A stretch of 64,000 nt of DNA from Lithospermum erythrorhizon (Eukaryota; Streptophyta; Magnoliopsida; Boraginales; Boraginaceae), in NCBI GenBank assembly GCA_019722365.1, contig JADFUC010001288.1, positions 1 to 64,000 of the forward strand. The letters are read 5' to 3'. Below, piece after piece: positions 1 to 12,400 of the stretch (position 1 is its first letter; every line of letters starts with the position of its first letter). The notes under the pieces are model-generated. The model ran no database searches. It was not told the origin of the DNA and saw only the letters and a list, made by a program, of their open reading frames with translations. The translations under genes and the position numbers were made by a program.

Positions 1-439
1 TATTACGTATTGCTGAAATCCATGAATGTCAAGATGTTGAATCAAGGGCCAACATGCGAAGACAATGCAAGAGGTAAGTACACCCGCTTATCAACAGCCA
101 GCTTTTGACAACACAATCAAGTCACAACAGATAAACTAGTCGCTAATAAATACCATGATTTATTATCAATCTCTATACAACCAAACAAAGAAGATCCAGT
201 AAAAAGAATCATCATGTTGACAATATTATTGATCAACTTGATCAAGGTATGACAATCCAGAAGGAAGGAACCATGACTATCAGAATATGGCTGGGACTCA
301 TTGCGAAAGTTGTTTCATATCAAAAGTAAAGAGCCCAAAATGTCGACATATACCACTTAAGCGGACGAATACCGGATAAGTGCCACGCAGAGGAGTTGTT
401 CGCCCAAAGGAATGGATGTTTGGAACTTGTGCCTTACTC
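1..439. other. No gene recognised; probably flank or further decayed copia sequence
   Basis: No open frame of useful length and no conserved motif was found in this stretch. It lies directly upstream of a decayed copia reverse transcriptase in the same orientation, so it may be the unrecognisable 5' part of that element. That is an inference from position only. Confidence 0.3.
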
Positions 440-1310
440 AAAGATCACAATGTCATTGAACCAAGTGATATTCAAAAAAAGTTGGATGAACTCGAGCTTG
501 TCACCGTAAATAAGGCAAAAGCGTTAGTAAAGACAAGGATACCATAAGTCAAGGTGTTGATTTGAAGAAACTTTCTTGCAACCTGCCAACCGAAGTTAGA
601 TTGTTGCTTAGCCTTTGCATGCTTGATGAAATTTAAATAATTTCTTTATGGACGTGAACATTGCATTTCTCAATGGAGCGGTTGGGACGAGAAGTCTATG
701 TCGAGCAAATTCTAAAGGTTTTGTTCATAACAGTTGTCCACAACATGTGTACGTATTTCGAAGAAGGCCTTATATGGACTCGCTAAACAAGCTCTCGTGG
801 CTTGCATCGTGAGGACTACAAAGTTCTTATTGCTAATGGATATATACCCATGAGAACAGTAAAAACACTTTTCATTAAATATGACAACTCCAAACTAATG
901 GTGGCACAAATCTATGTCGATGATATAGTTTTTAGGATGTCGCATCAACTAGTACAATAGTTTGTCCAACGTAGATGAAGTCGAATTTGAGTGAACATGG
1001 TTGGTGAGTTGAGCTACTTTGAATTTCAAGTCAAGTTAAATGTAAGGATATCATATTCAACTTCAATCTTAAATATGCTAAGAGCTTAGTAAAAGAAATA
1101 TACCTTGGAGAATTAAGTCTAAGAGGACTCCAAATCAAGCACATGCTGCGTCAGAAGATGTCGATAGCAATCTGCTGACATCAAGAATTACAGGAGTATG
1201 ATAGGAAGTCTTATCTCACAACGTTGCACTTTATATCAGATACTGAAGTGGTGTGTGTGCTAGATTTCAAGGAGATCCAAAGGAAAGCCACTTGAACCAA
1301 AGCAACTGCA
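440..1310 (+). pseudogene. Decayed Ty1/copia reverse transcriptase fragment
   Basis: Read across several frames, this stretch gives the usual order of a copia reverse transcriptase. It shows a QGVD-type start of the core near 550, a 'MDV..AFLNGA' block near 650-680, and the catalytic YVDD box at 913-924 followed by a hydrophobic Ile-Val. The block that normally ends the domain, with 'VCARFQGDPKESHLN', is at about 1250-1300. Stops and frameshifts interrupt every frame, so no polyprotein can be made. No integrase or gag is recognisable upstream and no LTR was found, so this is an isolated fragment. The lineage was not determined. The copia identity is secure from the motif order. Confidence 0.8.
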
Positions 1311-1311
1311 G

Positions 1312-1510
1312 GCACCAAATCAAATAAAGTACCCGAAATTCAAGTCTTCAAGGCATAGAAAACTGGAGACACATGAATCAAGGGAGTGAATTTGAAATTC
1401 AAATCTTCAAGACATGTGGCACCGTTCTCACTCTAAATCAAGGGAAACATCCAAAATTTAAATCTTCAAGGCAAGAGGGCACCTAAGCACCAAATCAACA
1501 AGGAAAAGCA
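1312..1510. repeat. Diverged tandem repeat, about 60-bp unit
   Basis: About three to four imperfect units follow the RT fragment. Each contains a 'CAAATCAA-GG', 'GAAATTCAAATCTTCAAG' and 'GGCA' pattern, at roughly 1315-1360, 1377-1430 and 1434-1475, with a partial unit after that. The sequence between about 1510 and 1894 has no recognisable gene. A 79-codon open frame at 1660-1899 shows no family motif. Confidence 0.5.
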
Positions 1511-1894
1511 CCGAAAGGTAGAACAAGTAAATAGCCTACACGTAAGGACACCTCGTAAGTTCGATGAATAATTGAACTGTAAGTTCAAACATTTAAAATA
1601 CCTCGTAAATACGCCAAGAAAACCCCTACAAAGAAATTACAAAGGATAGATCAAAGCCTGTGCCTCTACCTGCTGCCATTCATAGGCACAGGAAGCCGCT
1701 AAGACCTTTAGTTCAAGACATGCAGCCTAAAGCTCGTGGAACTAGTCTACCCATAAAGGAGGAGTCAAGCCAAGATCCCAACCAGACCATATCCAAATCA
1801 ACACCACCAGTAAATCTTAACCCCGAAAGCCTCGATCTGATTCAGAAAGTATTCGCCCAATATAGTTCAAGCGAGACTCGGTCGAAGTCAAACA

Positions 1895-2521
1895 TCTGAG
1901 CCGAACCTTTATTTTCTTTTATTCTACGAACCGAGCTCAATGGTTCCCGAAATTATTCTGCCTCGGTTCACCAAAGGTCTAATTTAATAAATAAACGGAC
2001 CTTAGTCCATTAATAATAACCCCTTTAACACCCCTCCTACCCATTTAGTGAACCCATTCTCCCCCCTCCCCTCATATCAAAAACATTTCTCATCCATTTC
2101 ATTTTTCTCGCCTCCCCATCCATAGACGTAAAACACTTCACCCATTTCATTTCCCCCAAATCGAAAAGGGGTTCTCATCCATACGGATGATCCATTCCCC
2201 TCTCCCTCTTCCAAATCGAGGGTTCTCACAATCTCACCCATCTCAAGGTTCATTTCTCAAATTAATGTTATTTTGAATTAGGTTTTCAGATTGTGATTTG
2301 ATGTTTTTTTGTCAAATTGTTTCAATAAATATTGTTTGGATTCATTTTTTTTAATATACGAGCTCTAACACGCTCGAACTTGTTCTCGCTTTAACTCGAA
2401 CCCGAACTCAAAATCCAAGGTTCGACAATTTCGATCGAACCGAACCTTAGGTTCGGTATACTTTGAGCCATCACTCTAACCTTACTATAGTTCGGCACGG
2501 TTCGGTCCGCTTACGTGCCTA
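1895..2521. mobile_element. hAT-like non-autonomous element (tentative)
   Basis: The right end, read as reverse complement from 2521, begins TAGGCACGTAAGCGGACCGA and is followed by dense GGTTCGG/TTCGA motifs. This is the style of plant hAT element termini. The left end near 1895-1960 is also rich in GAACCGA and CGGTTC. The middle is CT-rich and non-coding. A second element with the same layout, in the other orientation, is at 22722-23761. No 8-bp target duplication was identified, and the left end is approximate. The hAT assignment is an inference from terminal style. Confidence 0.4.
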
Positions 2522-2640
2522 CCCATATCGGTGATGGTTCAAATTTCTTACACCAATCTATCCATATCGAGTGACGCTCAAATCTACACCGACTTCCCAT
2601 ATCCAAGAAGTGTTCAAGTCCGCCGAGCTAGTTACTATAT
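2522..2640. repeat. Three imperfect tandem copies of a ~38-bp unit
   Basis: Units begin CCCATATCGGTGATGGTTCAA, CCATATCGAGTGACGCTCAAA and CCCATATCCAAGAAGTGTTCAA, each followed by a CACC or CGCC stretch. The 2640-2904 sequence beyond it holds a short open frame without recognisable motifs and looks like AT-rich flank. Confidence 0.55.
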
Positions 2641-2904
2641 CATAAAGGTCCTTCAAATCCATGACCAAAAATCAAGTTCATACAACCATTAATGTGGGAT
2701 TAAAGTCAAGGCGCGCCTTGCTCGACCACATATCTAAAGTCAAAGACTCAAGACATAGTTCCCCGCTCTCTATCCAGACACATATACAAGTCAAGACCCA
2801 AGCTCAAATTAAACTTGACATAATGCATTATATTTTTTTTGAAATATACAATTAGCTCAAATTGATAAATTCAAAGTACTTATTTTTTTAAAAGAATTTG
2901 CACA

Positions 2905-3291
2905 TCTAAATTTCTTTTATTGATGTGTTACATATTGTAACACTAATTCCAGCATACAAAGATCCATTTAAGCCGCTTATGGCATTAATTTATAGAGCAA
3001 ACACTTTCTAAGTACTATCAAATTTCGTCAGGTTAGAATACTCATTGGGTAACATATATTATAGTATTTGCATAAAAAGCTATCTTAAAGTTAGTCTGCC
3101 AGAAAAGTGATTGGTTTATTATATTTAAGTTTATTGGGCTTAAACTAGGTATCATATTTAAGTTTATTATAGATTGGTTTATTATATTTAAGTGATTGCA
3201 CATGTTTTTCAATTCCATCAATGTAAGGTACGCTCGATATTATGTTTTTATCAATTAATGTAGTATGAAGTATTACAAATTACATCTAATA
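2905..3291 (+). repeat. 5' LTR of the 2.9-14.0 kb copia element (shortened)
   Basis: It aligns with the 3' LTR in three blocks: TTACAT/TTCCA/GCATA near 2930-2960, AAAGCTATCTTAAAGTTAG at about 3077, and the terminal block ending TACATCTAATA at 3291. The central region carrying the TATA motifs of the 3' LTR is missing, and a short segment with GATTGGTTTATTATATTTAAG is duplicated at about 3110 and 3174. The 5' boundary is approximate. Confidence 0.6.
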
Positions 3292-3293
3292 AT

Positions 3294-3305
3294 TGGTAAT
3301 GTAGT
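3294..3305 (+). other. Primer-binding site of copia element (degenerate)
   Basis: TGGTAATGTAGT lies two bases after the LTR end. It resembles the TGGTATCAGAGC site used by most plant copia elements, which is complementary to the 3' end of initiator tRNA-Met. Confidence 0.5.
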
Positions 3306-4200
3306 CACCTTCATATTGGATTAGTTGATTATTAGAATTTCAGCTTAATTGTTATATCGTGGTGATTTTTTTTTCCGATCTTTTCCGAGTCAAGGCGCGA
3401 TTCAACAAACTCAAGTATATAAAGTGTTCTTATATAACATATTGACGTAATGACTATTATATTTTCTTTCACCGAGCGAACATATTTGAGTAATAAAGTG
3501 CAATATTATCACTCAAGTAATAAGTAGCCGATTATACCAATATTATGTTAGCAATAAGTTTACTATTTTTTTTTGTTCAATATGAAGTTACATACAATTA
3601 TGATTTGTTTTATTGACTTATATATATTTATATATATATTTGGTATTGTATGTAATTATGATTATAGTGATTTTTTTTTCATGTTTATTTTACTAAGGTA
3701 ATTAATATTATGCATGCCAAAATAAATATGGAGTTATAAATTGAGGTTAATAATCATATTTAATTCTTGGCAATTATTATTAATATTGGAATTAATTTAT
3801 TGAAACAAGAAGTTACCAAAGTAACTCCTTTTGTGTAGATGAACTACCTCATATTAAGACGATTTGCGGTGCTCAATTCCATGCGACACAATCAACCCAA
3901 AGGAGGATATTAATTTGGTCGCATTTTGCCATTTTACGGTAATAAGTATGTAACAATTATAAATTTTTCCATGTGAATGTTAAGTCTGTCCAAAGAAAGA
4001 CTTAATACTTGACAGATATTATTGTTAATATTTGTGACTATATCAAGAGTACTACTTACAAGTTAATTTTATTGTCCAAAAAAGATTAAAATTAATAGAG
4101 TACTAGGTATCTTGTCATCTGATTCGCCACTTATTAAATTTGATTATTATATTCTCATCATATAAATTTTAGTTAATACTTCTGCTTCTGTTATATCTAC
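3306..4200 (+). other. Non-coding leader of the copia element
   Basis: This is an AT-rich stretch of about 0.9 kb between the primer-binding site and gag, with no open frame of interest. Long leaders are common in copia elements. Nothing else is recognisable here. Confidence 0.5.
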
Positions 4201-4204
4201 CAAT

Positions 4205-5010
4205 GTCAACTCTATCCCATTACTAAATGGGACCAACTTTAAGGACTGAAAAGAAAATGTTAGTATTATCCTTGGATGTATGGATCTCTCGAATTCTCGC
4301 TTTTAAGAGCGGATAAACCCAGCTTCTTCTTATGGTCGAAAGCAAGTACATTTGATCAAAAAGCGGACTTTCTTTGAGAAGTGATCGCTCTAATCGTATT
4401 GCGGTTCAATGATCACGCAAAGTCGAGAATCTTAATCATTTAGGTTCTCATACAAATTGAAAGCCAACGCCAAAGAATTTCTTGAATAAATTGAGCAACG
4501 CTTTGTTGTAATGATAGTAAATAAGTCCAACTTTGTTGAACTTAATTTCTACAAGGTATAAAGGTACAAGGAACATGTGAGTACATCATAGATGTCTCAT
4601 CTTGCTTCAAAATTGTACAAGTACTTAAGTGAGCTGCCTCGATGACTTGTCGTGTGCATTTAAGTTTTGATCTCTCTTCCTGCATAATTTAGTCAGTTTA
4701 AGGTTAGCTACAACTGTGAAAAGGAGAAATGGTCTCTTAACGAGCTCATATCTCATTGTATGCAAGAAGAGGAAAGGCTTAAGCTAGAGAAGATTGAAAG
4801 TGCTCATTTGGTAAGTGCCTTTAAAGGCACGCAAAACAAAAGGAAAATTGATAAGGAAGTTGCAAGTGCTCCAAAGACAAAGAAACAACAACAATAATGT
4901 TTCCGAAGGTGTTAGTTGTTACTTTTGTATGGCTACTAGACACGTAAAAGGTATGATTGTACTCAAATATTACCATGCAGTTAAAGGTACGCATTACCTG
5001 GCCAGGGTTT
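4205..5010 (+). pseudogene. Copia gag (capsid/nucleocapsid) pseudogene
   Basis: The decayed protein starts with an 'NSIPLLNGTNFKD.KENV' block at about 4208-4260, which is the conserved start of many plant copia gags. It continues through 'EKWSLNEL..HCMQEEERLKLE' near 4720-4790. At about 4917-4965 a zinc-knuckle remnant reads CYFC followed by His, but the last Cys is lost, so the CX2CX4HX4C finger is broken. At least four in-frame stops and several frameshifts are present, including a stop replacing the Trp of the DWKEN motif. Gag would package the element's RNA into virus-like particles in the cytoplasm. This copy cannot. Confidence 0.8.
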
Positions 5011-5355
5011 GTTCTGAGGTTAATTTAGCTTCAGTACCTAGCCATACTTGGTGGGTAGATTCTGGTGCTACTACTCATATAAGTGTGTCTATGCAGGGTT
5101 GCCTGAATTGTCGACATCCAAGTGATAAAGAAAGATTCATTTATGTGGGTGATGGCAAATCGCTTAAGTGTCAGTTTAATTTAACATTTAGATCGTTACT
5201 AAAGATCGTTCTTATTTTGCATTTGAAATATACTATGAAAATCAGTTTTTTAGACGAATTTGGTTTCTATTTCTACATTGAAAAATCCGCTATTCTTGTT
5301 CATTTAGAAATAATCACTAATCTATCTTTAAATCTCGCATATTACCGGTACTAGT
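5011..5355 (+). pseudogene. Copia aspartic protease remnant
   Basis: It contains 'WWVDSGATTHIS' with the catalytic Asp codon at 5058-5060, which is the active site of copia proteases (DSG.T/S H). It continues in frame from the zinc-knuckle region (open from 4815 to 5354). After about 5200 the frame drifts into sequence unlike a protease, so the domain is cut short. The protease would have cleaved the gag-pol polyprotein. Confidence 0.8.
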
Positions 5356-5368
5356 TCTTTGCCTCACT

Positions 5369-6400
5369 ATGACAATTCATTTGCTTGACACTATTGCTTC
5401 TTATAATGAAATCTTGCATACAAGTTTAAGAGGTACAAAGCGAAAATTAACTAATGAGAATTCTGGTACATTATGGCACAAATATTTAGGGCATATATCT
5501 AAACAAAGAATTGAAAGGTTTCAGGTCAAATGGAATTTCGATCCTCGATTTTTTCAAATTTTCAACCCGTGTTGAATGTATTAAGGAAATTGCATAAACA
5601 CAAGGAGATTTGAAGCCAATCGAACTATGAGCGTCTTAGAACTTCTATTCATATAGACATATGTGGACCATTTCCACAATCTTCAAATTTGTGAAATGAT
5701 CAATATTATTTTATAACGCTTCATAGATGATTTTTCTCGACATGGTTATCTTTATCTCATTCATGAAAAGTCTCAATCACTGATGTGTTCAAAGCTTTCT
5801 ACATGATGAGGTGGAAACCAACTTAGCAAAACAATTAAGGCCGTTAGGATATGACCGCAGGAGAATACTATGGTAGATATGATAGATCGGGGAACAACGC
5901 CTAGGGCCATTTTCCAAATTCCTAGAGGAGCTGAATCGTATTCTCAATACACCATGCCGTGATCTCCTACCATGAATGGGGTAGCTGAGAGACGTAATAA
6001 ACATTAAAAGACATGGTGAGGAGTATGATTAGTCACACTACTTTACCTGAATTACTCTGGGGAAAGGCACTTAAGACTGCAGCTTATATCTTAAATCGAG
6101 TTCCTAGTAAAGCAACTACTAAAACATCTTATGAATTATGGACTAGTAAAGCTGAAACTTTATAAGACACTTACACATTTGGGGTTGTTCAGGTGAGGCA
6201 AGCCTTATACAAATAAAAAAAGAAACTAGACTCAAAAACGGTTAGTAGCTACTTTGTTGGATACTCTGAACGATCAAGAGGGTATAAATTTTATGATCCC
6301 ACTACCAGATCAATTTTTGAGACGGGAAATGCCCAGTTCTTTGAAGATGCTGAGTTTGGGGGGAGAGATATTAGGGATTTCGTCTTTCAAGAGGATTTAG
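5369..6400 (+). pseudogene. Copia GAG-pre-integrase and integrase pseudogene
   Basis: 'GTLWHKYLGHISKQRIERF' at about 5466-5522 is the zinc-binding HHCC-type GAG-pre-integrase block. Integrase core motifs follow in shifting frames. They are an 'HIDICGPFP'-like stretch near 5650, 'FIDDFSRHGYLYL' near 5722, 'GEYYGRYD' near 5860, and 'MNGVAERRN' near 5970-6000. Also present are '[13 protein letters not shown]' near 6100 and 'SCYFVGYSERSRGYKFYDP' near 6250. The D,D,E framework is thus traceable but interrupted by frameshifts and stops. Integrase would join the cDNA to host DNA in the nucleus. The section between 6400 and 6560 is an open Gln/Asp-rich linker. Confidence 0.85.
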
Positions 6401-6564
6401 TTTCCCTTCCATCCATTGTTGACAACAATGATCAAGATGCAGTTGTTGGAATTATTCATGAAACAATCCAACAACAGCAAGACGAAATCGAAAATCATTC
6501 CCATCAAGATCAACATGTTACACATGTCATTCCAGAAGAACAAACTCAAGCATCTCAAGAACAA

Positions 6565-7665
6565 ATGCCATTAAGGAGATCCACTAGAGAAAGGAGAAAT
6601 GCGATTCCTGATGATTATATTATATTTCTTCAGGAACATGAGGATGGTATTGAATTACAGGAAGATGATCCAATCAACTTCCTGCAAGCCATGCAAAGTC
6701 CTAACTCTCAAAAGTGGATTGATGCCATGAATGAGGAGATTAAGTCCATGAAAGACAATGGTGTATGGGATCTCGTTGTATTACCTGAAGGTACGAAGCC
6801 TATTGGTTGTAAGTGGATATTTACAACTAAAAAGGATTCACAGGGTAATATAGCGAGATATAAAGCTCGCCTTGTTGCAAAAGGATTTACTCAAAAGGAA
6901 GGCATTGATTATAAAGAGACTTTCTCCGGTTTCATCGAAAGACTCTTTCAGGATAATAATGGCTTTGTGGCACATTTTGACCTCGAGTTAACAGATGATG
7001 TAAAGCATCATGCTTTCAACGGTAACATTAACGAGACAATTTATACGGTGCGCCTTAAACTGTGACGCAATTCGAAGAAAGTGGTATGCAAAACCAAAGA
7101 AATCCATCTATGGACTCAAGCAAACTTTCACACGGTATTTCAAGCTCATGAAGTAATCATCTCTTTTGGTTTCAGGCAAATGTCAAGCTGAGATCAGAGT
7201 ATACCATAAGTTCATTGAAGTAAGCATATTTTCTTGGTCTTATATGTTGATGACATATTGCTTGCCAGTAATGATATACAATTATTGCATGAAACCAAAA
7301 GCTTTCTATCAAACAAATTTGAGATGAAAGATCTTGTGGAAGCGTCCTTTGTATTAGGAATTGAGACACATCGAGATCGTTCTCGAGGTATTCTTGGATT
7401 ATCGCAAAGAAACTATATCGAGAAAATTCTGAAAAGGTTTGGTAAGCAAGATTGTAAGCCAGGGAATACCCCTGTAGCAAAAGGAGATAAGTTCAGTCTC
7501 AATAAATGTCCCGAAATGAGTTTGAAAGAAAACCAACGCAAAGAGGTTCCATATGCTTCAAAGAAATGGGAGCCTTATGTATGCTTAGGTTTGTACGCTG
7601 TCCGATATTGCGCATATTGTTGGCATGTTAGGGCAAATACTTACGCAATCCTGCTCGATCACTAG
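6565..7665 (+). pseudogene. Copia reverse transcriptase pseudogene
   Basis: The region 6565-7065 is one open frame with the N-terminal RT blocks: 'W.DAMNEEI.S', 'KPIGCKWIF.TKKDS.GNI.RYKARLVAKGFTQ' and 'GIDYKETFS'. A deletion or rearrangement follows at about 6935-7220, where the normal PVA...DVKTAFLNG segment is garbled. The second open stretch, 7234-7665, carries the catalytic YVDD box at 7243-7254 and 'FEMKDLVEASFVLGIE'. Its 'GLSQRNYIEKILKRFG' block is the connection region before RNase H. The domain is therefore in two pieces and inactive. Confidence 0.85.
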
Positions 7666-7679
7666 AAGATACCAAAGGG

Positions 7680-8200
7680 TACGCGATATTTTGGTAACAA
7701 AGCATTATACGCCACATATAAAAGACGAAGTCAGATAGAGATCATTGGGTACTGACCTCGGATTATGCCGATGCCAAGACAATTCCGTATCCACTCGGTA
7801 TGTTTATTTGGTTGTTGGAGGAGCTATATCCTAGAAGAGTGCCAAATAGGAACTTATAGCAACTTCCTATCAGTGAAGCCAGAGTTTATAGTATTAAAGC
7901 GAGGCAACTAAATCATGTTTCATGGCCGCGAATTTGGTCACTGGATTACGGATAGTAGATGGCATTAAAAGACCACTAAAGATTTTTTGTGACAATAGGT
8001 CTACAGTGTTGTATTCTAATAACAACAAAAGTTCATCAAAGTCAAAGCACATTGACATAAGTTTCCCCGAAATACAAAGAAAAGGGTTCATAGTGGAAAA
8101 ATGTCTATTGAACATATTGGAACAAACTCTATGGTGACAGATCCGCATACTAAGCGGATTACCACCTATCGTCTTTCATGAGCATACCGTCATACGGAGT
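7680..8200 (+). pseudogene. Copia RNase H pseudogene
   Basis: Broken frames preserve the sequence order of a copia RNase H. A 'DSDFAGC..S.RSTSGYVY' remnant lies near 7760-7800 and 'NFVTGLRIVDGI.RPLKIFCDN' near 7930-8000. After that come 'SSKSKHIDI' near 8035-8060 and 'DPHTKRI' near 8129-8150. The 7922-8137 stretch is open. RNase H would remove the RNA strand during reverse transcription. Confidence 0.8.
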
Positions 8201-8363
8201 GATGTCATTTGATAATGTTCAAAGCTTAGCTGAGTTCATAAGTAGAATGTTCATTTTGTTAATGACATAAATTTTGATTTTGGATTTTATGTTTCTACGT
8301 AAATAAAAGTTTTTCTACCATGGTTCACTGACATAATTTTGTATGATCTCACTTCTCGAAATT

Positions 8364-8375
8364 CACAAGAGGGAC
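8364..8375 (+). other. Polypurine tract before the 3' LTR
   Basis: CACAAGAGGGAC lies immediately before TATTGGAAATAG, the 3' LTR start (family start TGTTGGAAAT). The purine-rich run primes plus-strand synthesis in LTR elements. The interval 8200-8363 between RNase H and this tract is short non-coding sequence. Confidence 0.6.
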
Positions 8376-8869
8376 TATTGGAAATAGATATGTTAAGATC
8401 ACATTACATGTAATTTCCATGCTAAGCACATCCATACTTGATCTTATGTCATTTGGTTATGTCCATATACGTGATCATTGAGGACTTAATCACGATAGAG
8501 TTGACAAAATTTTCAATGGTTCTATGTTGACATAATTAATGGATGAGATTGTTTAGTGATACCTTTGGTTATGATAGCAAAGTTTTTTGAGCTCCTAAGG
8601 TTATACATATTACATAAGAAATACAACTTCCTAAGTGGGATATTCTTGTATAATCGTGCGTGGCTAACATGAATTATAAAGATGCGATAAAAGCTATCTT
8701 AAAGTTAGCCCGCAGTGATTGGTTTTATTTAAGTTTATTGACTTATTAGGTATCAGAATTAGTATGGGTTAATATGTGTAGGAAACCTATGATTATATTA
8801 GATAATGGGTCTAGTAGTAATCATAAAAACCTTATATATTTTCATATATATATAGACTAAAGGCAAAGA
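8376..8869 (+). repeat. 3' LTR of copia element, first part
   Basis: The LTR starts TATTGGAAATAG, next to the polypurine tract. It contains the CTATCTTAAAGTTAG and TTATTTAAGTTTATTG blocks shared with the 5' LTR, then TATA-rich promoter-like sequence (TTATATATTTTCATATATATATAG at 8832-8855 in outline). It breaks off at 8869 where the Mutator-like element begins and resumes at 13783. Confidence 0.75.
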
Positions 8870-9075
8870 GACATCACCCAACTTTCTTCATCCGCGATTC
8901 CATTCCATCACCCAATCCTTTCATAATGACTTTTCCATCACCCAATCCTCAAATTTATGGCAAAATTAGTCCCTGCTAATTTTTCCGCTAAACTCCACAC
9001 CCCGCTGGCACGCGTCTGCCACGTGACTTACGTTTGGGGGTAATTTAGTCATTTCATATTGTTAAATTGTGTAAC
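8870..9075 (+). repeat. Left terminal inverted repeat of the MULE
   Basis: This arm pairs with 13590-13782. It also carries an internal perfect 17-bp direct repeat, TTCCATCACCCAATCCT, at 8903-8919 and 8933-8949. This repeat is absent from the right arm and so arose in this arm only. The stretch 9076-9480 after it is non-coding and partly continues the inverted similarity. Confidence 0.75.
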
Positions 9076-9489
9076 AGCTCAGCCACTTCTGGAGGGGGCA
9101 AAATAGTCATTTGCTCGTGTGTATAACACCTCAAACAAGTCTCCCCCAATTCAATTACACCCCAAATTGCTTCCAACCCCTAAATCCAAGGACATTTAAC
9201 TAGTAGAAAATAAGAGCGACATGTCTTCGAGTATGCATCAAGTTAAGAAAAATATACCGTAAGAGATTATGGAGTGCTATTACGGCCGTACTGCACTTTT
9301 TCAAGAAATTTTGGGGATTTTGTCAGTGGAAAATTTTTGGGGATTTGTTGTGGGATAAATTTTTGGGGTTTTGTTGCCGGGATTTGTCTTCAAGTGGTCC
9401 CTTTATCTTTCCATTTTAATTTTTGTACCTTTCTATACAATCAATTTAGGTTTCATTAAGAAAGTACTAATTTGTTCGGTCTTGTTTTC

Positions 9490-12400
9490 CATTTCACAAG
9501 AGGTATACGACGAGGAGTTCATTACAATTAAGTCGCATGCCAGGGGCATCGCCATGCTAAACCCATTTATGAACTACATGGTGGGCAAGATTATGGATAT
9601 AGATCAAGCCGAGTAAGTGCATTGTTGATATTGCGACTGACGAAGCTCGCTTCAGTCCGCTATGAAACGTGGGTTCTGCCTTGCCGCATGCATATAGAGA
9701 GAGCCCGGTGGGGCTTAACGATTGGTCCGAAAAAGGTTGTCGGCGACGAGGACATTGAAGTTTTAAGGAGTCACAAGAAAATAAGTTCTGTGATGCTTAT
9801 TGACTCTGGCTAATTAAGCAACGATGCTTGTGCATTATACACAAATGGATGCCTCTTAGAGTGCTCTGTAACAACATAGTATCTAAGAGGATATTAGTTG
9901 GTTGGCCCGAAATATATATGTAACTCCTCGGAGAGTAACAAAGGGAGGTTCCTCATTTAGCAAATGAAAGCTCATGATCTATCGAGCTCAGAGTAGTAAT
10001 GTAGCAGTGAAAAGAAATGAATAAGGCAGCTTGTGAATGATGATGATGTTTATGATCATGAGGGTAATGAAGACCTCGAAGAACATAATCTTGATTTACA
10101 ATTTTAGGAAGAAGATAAGTTTGATGTTCAAGCATTTATTTAAATCAATAAAGGGACAAACTTTGGAAGCAATTAGTATCCTAACTCGAAAGCATTGTAT
10201 AGGAACGCAGATGCCGGCCGTCAAGAAAGAAGGCAGGCCGATTGAGGTATAATTTGGAAGAGTATGATATCGTGCCATATGGTGGTTGTATTAATTCTAT
10301 TATTTATATAAGAGATGCAACAACTTGTATTGGAGCAAGAAGAAGTCAGTAGGGGTCATATGCAAGACATGGGGGTAGACTTTAAGAAGCAGTGAAGGAA
10401 GCCGGATATTTAAGAAAGTGATATGATGCTAAAGCAAGCTTGTCTCAGCCACCTCGGCATCTAATTGTAGTTCAAGAAAGTACATCAAATTCCTAAATAC
10501 GGCAGGAGCCGCGATACATGATAGAAATAACATTAGGTATGTTCATTTTAATGAGAAGGATTTTGTGCAATCCAAAGTTCTTTTCCCCGCCTAGTATTCT
10601 CAAGAAACAAATGCAAGAGGTTGTGCATGGTACCTTGTCGCATCATAAGCTCATGTTTTCAAGATCAAACGATAAACTATACGCCATGAGATGTCACATC
10701 CTTGCAAACTTTTCTAAGGGATATCAAAGGATAAGCAGGTTATCACCAACCGGACAGCGTGAAGGGATCAAGTGAGGACACACAAAGTGGATGTCCTAAC
10801 AAAGGATTAAACTGTAATAGCACTTTTCAAGTAAGGCTTGAGGAAAAGTTCAAGTTGTTACCAAACTCAGCCTGCAAAATGTGCACGTTTGTGTTTTAGA
10901 TTTTGCGTACTCTTTTTCTTTTGCATATTCAAGGAACATCTTCTTAATGGAACACTGTAATTTTAGGTTTTGTTGATGAAATGTTTCATGCTAAGATCGG
11001 CCCAAATGTCATGTGCTAAGAGCAAAAAGGAAAAGCCTTGAAGAAAATTGATGGGGACCATGTGGAACAATATAACATGGTCCATACATATTGTCAAGAG
11101 TTATTGGCAACCCATCATCGCAGTCCGAGCCGCCACCGAAATTTTTGGAGCCAACATTTTTAAGAGGATTTTATATTTGTCTTAAAAACCACTAGTCAGG
11201 GGTTTCATGATGGCCGCTAAAAGTCATTGGGCTGGATGGTTGTCATACCAGCGACTCCCATAAGCAACAAATTCTATCCGCTAGCACTAGACATCAATAA
11301 TGGATACCGCCCATTGCTTGGGGCTATTGCTTGGAAAGCGAAACGCCGCATACTGGATGGCTCTCGGAAGACGAGGCGGTGATGTCAGTATTTACAATCG
11401 TGAAGAGTATCTCTTCATTTCAGACAAGCAAAAGGTATTAACCATATTTGTTGTCGAATTCCCCCAAAGGAGTTTCTTCATTTCCAAGGACTGCCTTTCA
11501 TTTCTAATCGTTAGTTTTTAAATTCTGGATTGTGAGAGTTGCATCTATGCTCGCTTCCTCAATATCGCACACAGAAATTGTGTCCAACATATATATGCCA
11601 ATTTCAAAAAGGAGCATCGAGGACAACAGTTGAGAGACAGGCTATGGGAAGTTGCAAGGTCAACTAACAAGCAGCAATTCAAGAAAGCTACGCAGCTCCC
11701 AAAGGACGAAGTTTCAGACGCTTCATACATGGCTTTCTAAACCATGTAGTGACTACAAATTGGTGTAGAGCACACTTCCCCCTGAATGTTTATAGTGACA
11801 TGTTGTGCAACAACCTAAGTGAGTCTTTCAACTCCTTCATCTTCGCTCGCTAGTGACAAGCCCATGCACAATCCATGCTGGGGATATGATTGAAGTCTAA
11901 AAATCATGGATAGAATTAAGAATATGAAGTTGATATGAGTAGAAAACCTCGACCACTTTGTACAAAAAAAATTTAAAATTGTTGAGAAAAATCGGAAGCG
12001 AGCCGCTGGGTTTTACTTGTATACGGAATGGAAAAATGGTTTTCAGGTTATGATCAGAAGGAACGCTTTTCAGTTGATATCGGGAAAAAGGATATGAAGC
12101 TGCGATCATGGCAAGCAGGGATACCTCGCCTTCATGCTATACCTCGCTTCTTTATGAATTGTAAAAACCACCGACGAGGTCATGTTGATCGCTATAGAGC
12201 AAACATTTATAAGTGACATATGATCATGTCTCTCAACCCAAAGTTGAACGGGATGGATCTTTTGGGACGAGGATGCAAGAAGCTCCCATTACGCCTAATT
12301 TCACATCTCAAGTTAAGAAAGCAAAAGCCAAAAAAAAGTAGAAACAAGGACATTAATGAAGTTAAAAAAGAGCGAAAAGTATGAGACACAAGGTCGGTTG